The notes under the pieces are model-generated. The model was not told where the DNA came from, did not search any database, and was given only the letters and a program-made list of their open reading frames with translations. Source: JBEKJU01 sp050011095 (GTDB lineage Bacteria; Desulfobacterota; Syntrophorhabdia; Syntrophorhabdales; WCHB1-27). From it: 11,839 nt of DNA. A program made the translations under genes and the position numbers. The stretch is taken from positions 1 to 11,839 of the forward strand of contig JBEKJU010000156.1 of NCBI GenBank assembly GCA_050011095.1. Reading direction: 5' to 3'. Below are positions 1 through 5,011 of this stretch, piece by piece. Position 1 is the first letter of the stretch, and each line of letters begins with the position of its first letter.

Positions 1-12
1 GCGACCCTTTTC

Positions 13-92
13 CGTCATTCCGGCGGACGCCGGAATCCAGTATTTTCCCTCACTTGCGGACTGCCTGGACCCCGGCTTTCGCCGGGGTGACG
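13..92. repeat. Palindromic intergenic repeat, copy 1
   Basis: Nested inverted repeat. The outer arms CGTCA (13-17) and TGACG (88-92) enclose TCCAG/CTGGA (36-40 and 65-69) and two internal hairpins: TTCCGGC-ggac-GCCGGAA at 18-35 and CCCCGGC-tttc-GCCGGGG at 70-87. A related copy lies at 4756-4819, so this is a dispersed family. Repeats with this GTCATTCCGG...CCGGAATCCAG layout are common between genes of many bacteria. No coding capacity is seen. Confidence 0.85.
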
Positions 93-167
93 ACAAAAAG
101 GCGATTTTTTCACACGTTCTGATATTTCGCGCAAGAGGGTGCTTACGCACGGTTCGCTCACTTTTCA

Positions 168-204
168 TTGACTTTCCTTCCGCTTGTCATTATTTCTTAA
201 GAAA
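168..204 (+). promoter_or_regulatory. Weak sigma-70-like promoter with 12-bp palindrome
   Basis: TTGACT at 168-173 resembles a -35 box. At a 17-bp spacing the -10 position reads TATTTC (191-196), a mediocre match. It overlaps the perfect palindrome TTTCTTAAGAAA at 193-204, which could be an operator. The position, about 70 bp before the glutaredoxin start, is suitable. This is a weak call based on pattern only. Confidence 0.3.
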
Positions 205-275
205 GATTTCTGTTGACCGGGCAGTTCGCTCTCCTCGCCGCTGTCGACGTCTGCAACAAAATGACAGGAGGTTCA

Positions 276-533
276 ATGAAAAAAGTGGTCATGTATTCTC
301 TCAGCACCTGTCCCTGGTGCATGAAAGCCAAGAAGTACTTTGAGGAGCAGGGCGTGGCCTACGACTACGTTGACTACGACCGCGCCGATGATCAAACGCA
401 GCAAAACATTTATAGAGAAATGCATGATATCGAGGCAGGGGGTTTTCCCGTAGTGAAGATCGGGAGGGACGTTGTGGTCGGCTACAAGCCTGACGAATAC
501 AAAGAACTCCTGCGGCAGGGGAGTGCTCAATAG
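276..533 (+). CDS. Glutaredoxin-like thiol-disulfide oxidoreductase
   Basis: Small 85-aa cytoplasmic thioredoxin-fold protein. Residues 1-8 form the first beta strand (KKVVMYSL). The CPWC redox motif follows at residues 12-15, at the N-end of a helix. A cis-Pro loop, GGFPVVKIG, lies in the second half, and a C-terminal helix with YKPDEYKELL ends the fold. This is the layout of glutaredoxin/NrdH-type proteins, which reduce disulfides or glutathione mixed disulfides; the electron donor cannot be told from sequence. ATG 276 is chosen because ACAGGAGG (264-271) precedes it at good spacing; a TTG at 213 would add 21 residues that do not fit the fold. It appears to be a single-gene unit, since the next gene has its own sigma-54 promoter. 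Confidence 0.88.
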   Translation: MKKVVMYSLSTCPWCMKAKKYFEEQGVAYDYVDYDRADDQTQQNIYREMHDIEAGGFPVVKIGRDVVVGYKPDEYKELLRQGSAQ

Positions 534-571
534 AAGACACCCGGGGCTGTTCCATATACAAAGAAGCATAA

Positions 572-587
572 TGGTACGCTATTTGCA
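572..587 (+). promoter_or_regulatory. Sigma-54 (-24/-12) promoter of the repeat-protein gene
   Basis: TGGTACG-N4-TTGCA. The invariant GG (573-574) and GC (585-586) are 12 bp apart, as RpoN requires. The only deviation from TGGCACG-N4-TTGCW is C to T in the -24 box. The predicted start is near 598, leaving a short leader that contains the AAGGAGG ribosome site (608-614) of the gene at 621. Such promoters need an ATP-driven activator; one is encoded at 10718-11839, though a link to it is not shown. Confidence 0.75.
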
Positions 588-620
588 ACACGGTTTGCAT
601 TCCACCTAAGGAGGTTGCAT

Positions 621-1244
621 ATGTCGTCCATTTCCGGTATTTCTTCAAGCGCCAGTGTTTACCAGAATCAGTTCCAACAGATAGCGCAGGCCTTCTCGAC
701 CCTCCAGACAAGCCTGTCCTCGGGCAACCTGTCGACGGCCCAGCAGGCGTATACGACACTAACGCAGGACCTGCAGAGCGCGCAGCAGACCACGGGCACA
801 CAGCAGACCGGGGGGAGCAGCCAGATCGGCACCGACCTTGCGGCGGTCGGCAGCGCCCTGCAGTCCGGCGACCTCACGACTGCCCAAAGCGCCTTTGCCA
901 CGCTGACGAAGGACCTGCAGAGCGCCATGCAGACCCAGGGCACACAGCAGACTTACGGCCACCATCATCATCACCATCACGACGGGAGCACACAAACTGC
1001 AAGCACGAGTTCAGCGACGTCGAGTACGAGTTCACAGACTTCGAGTACGAGTTCACAGACTTCGAGTACGAGCTTTAGCACTGATCTTGCAGCGGTCGGC
1101 AGCGCCCTGCAGTCCGGCGACCTCACGACTGCCCAAAGCGCCTTTGCCACGCTCATGCAGGACCTCGGAAATAGCGCGACCGGGACCTCCGGTGACAACA
1201 GCCTCTTCCAGGCAGTTGGCTCCACTATCAATATGTTCGTTTGA
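621..1244 (+). CDS. Helical-repeat protein with His7 run and Ser/Thr tract
   Basis: A 207-aa protein of unknown function. It has no signal peptide or membrane segment. Three copies of a helical hairpin unit of the type 'F..L...L.SGDL..AQ.A...L..DL' lie at about residues 17-53, 71-102 and 154-182. Between units 2 and 3 sit seven consecutive histidines (114-120) and a linker of Ser, Thr and Gln (123-154) made of repeated STSSQTS. The C-terminus (NSLFQAVGSTINMFV) is hydrophobic. Similar 'LQSGDL..AQ.AF..L' proteins with His-rich linkers recur in Proteobacteria and Acidobacteria as uncharacterised proteins (from memory). ATG 621 is chosen over TTG 615 because AAGGAGG ends at 614. The His run suggests metal binding, and the Ser/Thr tract could be glycosylated; both are inference. 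The gene has its own sigma-54 promoter. Confidence 0.85.
   Translation: MSSISGISSSASVYQNQFQQIAQAFSTLQTSLSSGNLSTAQQAYTTLTQDLQSAQQTTGTQQTGGSSQIGTDLAAVGSALQSGDLTTAQSAFATLTKDLQSAMQTQGTQQTYGHHHHHHHDGSTQTASTSSATSSTSSQTSSTSSQTSSTSFSTDLAAVGSALQSGDLTTAQSAFATLMQDLGNSATGTSGDNSLFQAVGSTINMFV
843..904 (+). repeat. 62-bp perfect direct repeat, copy 1
   Basis: Identical at every base to 1092-1153, which is 249 bp (83 codons) downstream in the same frame. It encodes the core of helical unit 2 of the repeat protein. Identity extends through third codon positions, which points to recent duplication or gene conversion. Confidence 0.9.
999..1082 (+). repeat. 21-bp tandem repeat, four units
   Basis: Units of 21 bp start at 999 (divergent), 1020, 1041 and 1062 (last unit divergent at its end). 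The units at 1020 and 1041 are identical: TCGAGTACGAGTTCACAGAC plus T. The period is seven codons, so copy number can change without breaking frame. The array encodes the STSSQTS linker. Confidence 0.85.
1092..1153 (+). repeat. 62-bp perfect direct repeat, copy 2
   Basis: Partner of 843-904; encodes the core of helical unit 3. The two copies flank the His7 run and the Ser/Thr linker, so recombination between them would delete exactly one unit plus the linker, in frame. Confidence 0.9.
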
Positions 1245-1286
1245 GGCCGATTTGCAGAGGGCGGCTCCTGGGGGATCTTACTCGCA

Positions 1287-1326
1287 GGGCGGAAAAACCT
1301 TCCCACAAAGGAAGTTTTTTCCGCCC
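1287..1326. terminator. Strong hairpin, probable terminator
   Basis: Inverted repeat with 17-bp arms (1287-1303 and 1310-1326) and a single mismatch around a CACAAA loop. The left arm begins GGGCGGAAAAA and the right arm ends TTTTTTCCGCCC. The T run lies inside the stem rather than after it, so this is not a textbook intrinsic terminator. Its position 42 bp after the repeat-protein stop still makes termination or 3'-end protection the likeliest role. Confidence 0.5.
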
Positions 1327-1336
1327 GGAAAAGGAC

Positions 1337-1386
1337 GATTTCAGCGACAAACGATGAGTCGTGCTTTCGGGCAAATCGCTGAATTC
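1337..1386. other. Second inverted repeat after the terminator hairpin
   Basis: GATTTCAGCGA (1337-1347) pairs with TCGCTGAATTC (1376-1386), 10 of 11 positions. The 28-nt interior contains a small ACGA-tgag-TCGT hairpin. It could be a structured leader of the gene at 1503 or part of a short non-coding RNA. No known riboswitch consensus is recognised. Confidence 0.3.
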
Positions 1387-1502
1387 GTCGCCGGGCGTTG
1401 ATGATTAAATTCAACGAGGCCCATCGGCGGTTTTGCCCATGGATTCGTTAATGTTGTTAAGAAAGTTTCCATGCCTAAAATTGTAGTTAAAAGGTGGTGA
1501 GC

Positions 1503-1797
1503 GTGAAAAAGTTAATAGGAGGGGTTTTGGTTTTAGGAATGATGTTAACTGCGGAAATCGCAATGGCCGGCTGGATCACCCCTACCCCTCCATCCGGGAG
1601 AGTGGTATTCCAGGGCCGCCCCCTCGGCCGGGGAGCCCTACCCCATCGAGACCTACATCCCGGCAAAGGTCAACCAAGGCGGTTACCATTTCAGGCCCTA
1701 CATGTTCGGTCTGGAGTTCATTAAAAGCGGTAACCGGCATCCATGTAGATATGCCGGGAGGCCTTTTGCCTGTATTTCCATGATGCTCTTCGCATAG
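1503..1797 (+). pseudogene. Small secreted protein, frameshifted
   Basis: GTG 1503 is preceded by AAGGTGGTGA (1491-1500), a good ribosome site. The first 22 residues are a clear Sec signal peptide: MKK, then a hydrophobic core (LIGGVLVLGMMLTAEI), then the cleavage-like AMA|G. Mature sequence begins GWITPTPP, after which this frame degenerates and stops at 1724. The frame shifted by +1 is open from about 1560 to 1797 and reads as natural protein (EWYSRAAPSAGEPYPIETYI, then PAKVNQGGYHFRPYMFGLEF, positions 1600-1719). The shift must lie around 1570-1600, in a C-rich stretch (CACCCCTACCCCTCC). If restored, the product is about 98 aa, exported and of unknown function. An inactivating indel, an assembly error and programmed frameshifting all fit. 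Confidence 0.55.
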
Positions 1798-1968
1798 TGG
1801 CCGTACATATGAACGTCGTCCGCGCGTCCAAAGATCATGTCCTGTCCACATTGACGTCACTTCATTGATATTGTCCAAGCCGGAGAAGTCCGCGTAACCG
1901 CATCCCGTCAACCCCGGCGCCGTCAAACAGCGGGACCGGGAAGGCGATAAGGGCTCGGAAGGAAATAA

Positions 1969-2124
1969 ATGAGTCAGATGGCGAAGGATTTTTGGCCGAT
2001 CGGCGAGGCGCGGAAAGGCCAAATGTACTGGATGTACATGACCTTTTCGCAACGAAGCGGGCGGACTTTTCGCAACGAAGCGGGCGGACAAAAAGACGAG
2101 CCAGATGGCCCATTTATTTTCTGA
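1969..2124 (+). CDS. Possible 51-aa small ORF
   Basis: ATG 1969 follows GGAAGGA (1957-1963). The product begins MSQMAKDFWPIGEARKGQMY, is polar and aromatic-rich, and resembles no family I recognise. The 23-bp duplication at 2043-2088 lies inside it and, not being a multiple of three, changes the downstream frame. With one unit removed, the frame would instead run on past 2124. It could be a genuine small gene, a decayed one, or a dispersed repeat that happens to be open. Confidence 0.2.
   Translation: MSQMAKDFWPIGEARKGQMYWMYMTFSQRSGRTFRNEAGGQKDEPDGPFIF
2023..2039. promoter_or_regulatory. Palindrome ATGTAC-N5-GTACAT, candidate activator site
   Basis: Perfect 6-bp inverted repeat with a 5-bp spacer. 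It lies about 115 bp upstream of the -24 box at 2137, where upstream activating sequences for NtrC-type activators usually sit. No matching copy was found upstream of the other sigma-54 promoters in the window, so the role is speculative. Confidence 0.3.
2043..2088 (+). repeat. 23-bp perfect tandem duplication
   Basis: Two identical 23-bp units, 2043-2065 and 2066-2088, each beginning CTTTTCGCAACGAAGCGGGC. There are no mismatches, so the duplication is recent or maintained. It lies about 50-95 bp upstream of the sigma-54 promoter of the glycosyltransferase gene. Confidence 0.9.
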
Positions 2125-2136
2125 CGAGCCCTAAAT

Positions 2137-2152
2137 TGGCACGCCCTTTGCT
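2137..2152 (+). promoter_or_regulatory. Consensus sigma-54 promoter abutting the glycosyltransferase gene
   Basis: TGGCACG-CCCT-TTGCT, an exact match to TGGCACG-N4-TTGCW, with GG (2138-2139) and GC (2150-2151) 12 bp apart. The predicted transcription start is about 2163, one base before ATG 2164, so the message would be essentially leaderless. Confidence 0.85.
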
Positions 2153-2163
2153 TTATCCCGGAG

Positions 2164-4608
2164 ATGATGTTGACCGGGCATCGCACCGATGAAACCTTCC
2201 AAAGCGCTATCGTGCATTATCAATCGGGCGACCTGACGGAAGCTGAGCGCATCTGCCGCCGGGTGCTCCACGGGGACCCCGCGAGCGGGGATGCCCTTCA
2301 CCTGCTCGGGCTGATACGCCTTGGCGCGGCGGATTACCCATCCGCCGGAGACTTTCTGCAGCGGGCCGCAAATGTAGCCCCCGACGACCACCTCTGTCAC
2401 TACAACCTGGGGGAAGCCTACCGCTGTCTCGGCCTCTTCAAGGAAGCGGTGGAAAGTTACGAGAGGGCAATCGCCCTGCGGCCCGCATTTGCCGAGGCCC
2501 GAAACAACCTGGGCATCGTCCTGGCCGAGTTAGGGCTCTTAGACGCCGCGATACGCAGTTACGAGCAGGCGCTTCTGACGGCCCCGGACTCCGCGAGAAT
2601 CCTCATGAACCTGGGGAACATGCTCATCGAGGCCGGCCGGTTTCCCGAAGCCGTAACCTGCTTCGAGCGCGTCATATCCCTCGATGTCGACTGCATGGCG
2701 GCCTATCACGGGTTCTGCCGCGCATCGGTTGCCCTGGAAAGACCCGGCGAGGAATTGACGCGTTTCGCAAAGGCCCTCGAGAGCCGTCCCGATGCGTCGA
2801 ACATGCTGAACAATCTAGGCGAAGCACTTCAGGAACTGGACCGCCTTGATGAAGCCCTGAGCGTTTACGACCGGACTCTCCTCATCGATCCCTATTCCGC
2901 CCGGACACACTACAGCAGGGGCCTCCTCCTGGAAAGTCTCGGACGCATCGACGAGGCTTATGGATCACTCAGGAGGGCGGTGCGCCTTGAGCCGGACCGC
3001 GTGGAGGCCCGCGACGATCTGGGCCGGTTCTGCTACGAACAGGGGCTCTTTGACGAGGCAAAGGGCCATTTTCAGGCGGTCGTCGACAAGAGGGACACCT
3101 TTGCCATGGGACATTCCCATCTCGGCGCGATACTGGCCCAGGAGGGCCTTCTCGAATCCGCCGCCGCGCACTACGAGAAGGCCGACGCCCTTAACCCCCG
3201 CGCGGGCGTCAAGGTTATACTGGCAACCCTGGTCCCCGTGATCCCCCGGTCTGCCGAGGAAATACGCTCCGCGCGAAGCGTCATGGAACGAACGGTAGAT
3301 GATCTGCTCGGGCAGGGACTATCCATCGACGACCCTTTCCGCAACATAGGAAAGGCCAACTTCTATCTTGCCTATCAAGGGCTCGAGGACAGGGATATTC
3401 AGACGAAGCTCGCCCGGTTCTACGAAGGCATCTGTCCGGGTCTCGCCTTTGTCGCCCTCCATTGCAAAGGCAGGCGTGAGCCGCAGGGCGCAAGGAGGAT
3501 AAGGATAGGCTTTCTCTCCAAACACTTAAGGAACCATACCATAGGACAATACATGAGGGGCCTTATCGCCCATCTGGACCGGGATGCGTTCGAAGTGCAC
3601 CTGTTCCTGTTTCCTCATAAAAAAGACGAGATAACCGGATTCATCGAGGAACATGCGGACAGCGTCACCCTGCTGCCCGAAGCGCTGTTCGTAGCAAGAA
3701 GAGTCGTCGCGGCAAAGAAACTGGACATCCTCTTTTACCCCGACATAGGCATGGACCCTTTCACGTATTTCCTGGCCTTCAGCCGCCTGGCCCCCGTTCA
3801 ATGCGCCTTCTACGGACACCCCATCACCACGGGCATAAGGACCATCGACTATTTCATTTCCCACGCGGACTGCGAGATCCCCGGGGGAGAAGCGCATTAC
3901 AGCGAAAGGCTTGTCAAACTCTCGGAAAAAGTCACCTATGCATACTATTACAGACCCCCGGCGCAGATGTGCGAGAAAGGGAGGGCGGACTTCTCGCTCG
4001 CCGACTCCGACCACATCTACCTTTGCGCCCAGTCGTTGTTCAAGGTCCATCCGGATTTCGACAGGATGCTCCAGGGTATTCTCTCCAGAGACAAAGAAGG
4101 GCTGGTCGTCTTTTTTCAGGGAGAGCATGCGACCTGGACCGACCTGCTGACAGAGCGGCTCAAAGAGAGCCTCGGCGACGGCATTCATCGGGTGAGGTTC
4201 ATGGCAAGGCGGCCCTACGAAAAGTACCTGCGTCTGGTTGCCCTGTCGGACGTTATCCTGGACACCCCGCATTTCAACGGTGGGGCCACCACCTTCGACG
4301 CCCTGGCAGTGGGCGTCCCCATCGTTACCCTTCCCGGCGCATACATGCGCGGGCGCCAGACCTACGCACTTTACAAGCGCATGGGGGTCATGGACTGCGT
4401 CGTCAATACGCCGCGGGAGTATGTCGATAAGGCCGTGCGCCTGGCAACCGATGTTTCCTATCGCGAAGAGATACAACGGAAGATCCGCGCGAACAACCAC
4501 CTCATATTCGAGGATATGGGCATGGTGAGGGAACTGGAGACGCATCTTACGGCAATGGTGCGGGACGTCGTCCCTCCAAACGCTTTCTCCGGGAGACAAG
4601 AATTGTAG
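2164..4608 (+). CDS. TPR-containing O-GlcNAc transferase-like glycosyltransferase (GT41)
   Basis: An 814-aa cytoplasmic protein. Residues 11-345 are about nine to ten tetratricopeptide repeats (for example NLGEAYRCLGLFKEAVESYE at 81-100), a protein-binding superhelix. Residues 445-800 form the two-lobed GT-B catalytic region of the SPINDLY/OGT family. Landmarks are GFLSKHLRNHTIG (449-461; H458 corresponds to human OGT H498), APVQCAFYGHPITTG (543-557), LFKVHP (625-630; K627 corresponds to OGT K842) and FNGGATTFDALAVGVPIVTL (704-723), the nucleotide-sugar loop. Family members move a sugar from a nucleotide sugar, usually UDP-GlcNAc, to Ser/Thr of proteins; donor and target here are unknown. No signal peptide or membrane segment is present. 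ATG 2164 has no usable ribosome site, and a stop at 2122 rules out an upstream start. TTG 2170 sits at good spacing from GGAG (2160-2163), but that would precede the predicted transcript start. Confidence 0.92.
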   Translation: MMLTGHRTDETFQSAIVHYQSGDLTEAERICRRVLHGDPASGDALHLLGLIRLGAADYPSAGDFLQRAANVAPDDHLCHYNLGEAYRCLGLFKEAVESYERAIALRPAFAEARNNLGIVLAELGLLDAAIRSYEQALLTAPDSARILMNLGNMLIEAGRFPEAVTCFERVISLDVDCMAAYHGFCRASVALERPGEELTRFAKALESRPDASNMLNNLGEALQELDRLDEALSVYDRTLLIDPYSARTHYSRGLLLESLGRIDEAYGSLRRAVRLEPDRVEARDDLGRFCYEQGLFDEAKGHFQAVVDKRDTFAMGHSHLGAILAQEGLLESAAAHYEKADALNPRAGVKVILATLVPVIPRSAEEIRSARSVMERTVDDLLGQGLSIDDPFRNIGKANFYLAYQGLEDRDIQTKLARFYEGICPGLAFVALHCKGRREPQGARRIRIGFLSKHLRNHTIGQYMRGLIAHLDRDAFEVHLFLFPHKKDEITGFIEEHADSVTLLPEALFVARRVVAAKKLDILFYPDIGMDPFTYFLAFSRLAPVQCAFYGHPITTGIRTIDYFISHADCEIPGGEAHYSERLVKLSEKVTYAYYYRPPAQMCEKGRADFSLADSDHIYLCAQSLFKVHPDFDRMLQGILSRDKEGLVVFFQGEHATWTDLLTERLKESLGDGIHRVRFMARRPYEKYLRLVALSDVILDTPHFNGGATTFDALAVGVPIVTLPGAYMRGRQTYALYKRMGVMDCVVNTPREYVDKAVRLATDVSYREEIQRKIRANNHLIFEDMGMVRELETHLTAMVRDVVPPNAFSGRQEL

Positions 4609-4627
4609 AAAATACCTAATGATTTAG

Positions 4628-4661
4628 ACCGCTTTGTCAGTAGGCGCCGTGATAGAGCGGT
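4628..4661 (+). terminator. Hairpin after the glycosyltransferase gene
   Basis: ACCGCTTTGTCA (4628-4639) pairs with TGATAGAGCGGT (4650-4661) as a continuous 12-bp RNA stem with two G-U pairs and a 10-nt loop. It starts 19 bp after the stop codon. There is no T run downstream, so it is at best a non-canonical terminator or 3'-end stabiliser. Confidence 0.4.
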
Positions 4662-4726
4662 GCAAATGAGCCGGATAAAAGCAGGCAGCCGGAACGACGC
4701 GGACGGATAGCTTTGTTTGCGGCAGC

Positions 4727-4842
4727 TATTAACCGTCTCATAATTGTCTGTACGCCGTCATCCCGGCGGACGCCGGGATCCAGGGCTTTTCTGGATGCCG
4801 GATCAAGTCCGGCATGACGAAACTATTATGAGACGGTTAATA
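4727..4842. mobile_element. MITE-like compound inverted repeat
   Basis: A perfect 18-bp terminal inverted repeat, TATTAACCGTCTCATAAT at 4727-4744 and its reverse complement at 4825-4842, flanks a copy of the palindromic repeat. The ends can be read as TA target duplications around 16-bp termini starting TTAACCGTC, as for IS630/Tc1-mariner-type MITEs. No transposase is encoded within it. An alternative reading is an intergenic RNA/DNA structural repeat that is not mobile. Confidence 0.55.
4756..4819. repeat. Palindromic intergenic repeat, copy 2
   Basis: CGTCAT (4756-4761) pairs with ATGACG (4814-4819), and ATCCAG (4778-4783) with CTGGAT (4791-4796). Hairpins CCCGGC-ggac-GCCGGG and GCCGGA-tcaag-TCCGGC fill the arms, so it can fold as a branched structure. 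It shares its left half almost exactly with 13-40 but has a different right half and a shorter centre. Here it is nested inside the longer 18-bp inverted repeat. Confidence 0.85.
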
Positions 4843-4908
4843 ACACATAGGCCATTGGACAGCTCATCCGGTGTCCTGACGATTCGGCCGGGTATTCATT
4901 CCACCTCA

Positions 4909-4924
4909 TGGCCCTGGTATTGCA
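4909..4924 (+). promoter_or_regulatory. Sigma-54-like promoter of the membrane fusion protein gene
   Basis: TGGCCCTGGTATTGCA. GG (4910-4911) and GC (4922-4923) are 12 bp apart and the -12 box TTGCA is intact. It departs from TGGCACG at A to C and at the last G. The predicted start is near 4935, giving a leader of about 77 nt to ATG 5012. This is weaker than the sites at 2137 and 7757. Confidence 0.55.
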
Positions 4925-5011
4925 TTGATTTTCAGGGCAAACCCGGACACCAATAAAAATACGTCCGCCCGGTACGAACCCGCCCGCCCATAATCGCAAC
5001 GGGAGAGCATT

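Larger units (their letters stand above)
1798..2163. other. Repeat-rich intergenic region
   Basis: A 366-bp spacer between the broken secreted-protein gene and the glycosyltransferase gene. It holds a doubtful small ORF (1969-2124), a spaced palindrome (2023-2039), a 23-bp tandem duplication (2043-2088) and a consensus sigma-54 promoter (2137-2152). Nothing is recognised in 1798-1950. Confidence 0.6.
4609..5011. other. Intergenic region with MITE-like element and promoter
   Basis: A 403-bp spacer. It holds a hairpin (4628-4661), a 116-bp compound inverted repeat (4727-4842) and a sigma-54-like promoter (4909-4924). A weak 7-bp inverted repeat, GGTGTCC (4870-4876) with GGACACC (4945-4951), straddles the promoter. 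No gene is seen. Confidence 0.6.

Noticed and set aside
197..205. Shared TTAAGAAAG upstream of the glutaredoxin gene and at 1457-1465 upstream of the secreted-protein gene
   Set aside because: Nine bases with only loose flanking similarity; too short to claim a common operator.
211..223. 13-bp match TGTTGACCGGGCA also at 2168-2180
   Set aside because: It is short, one copy lies in a leader and the other in coding sequence, and no flanking similarity exists. Coincidence is sufficient.
1327..1500. Possible c-di-GMP or other riboswitch before the secreted-protein gene
   Set aside because: Inverted repeats are present, but I could not find the conserved core of any riboswitch class I know.
1582..2091. 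169-codon minus-strand frame across the secreted-protein pseudogene and spacer
   Set aside because: It crosses the 23-bp tandem duplication and the plus-strand signal-peptide gene, and its translation is low-quality Arg/Pro/Ser-rich sequence with no recognisable motif.
3526..4599. 357-codon open frame on the minus strand inside the glycosyltransferase gene
   Set aside because: It is antisense to the conserved GT41 catalytic domain; its translation shows no family features. GC-rich genes commonly leave the opposite strand open.
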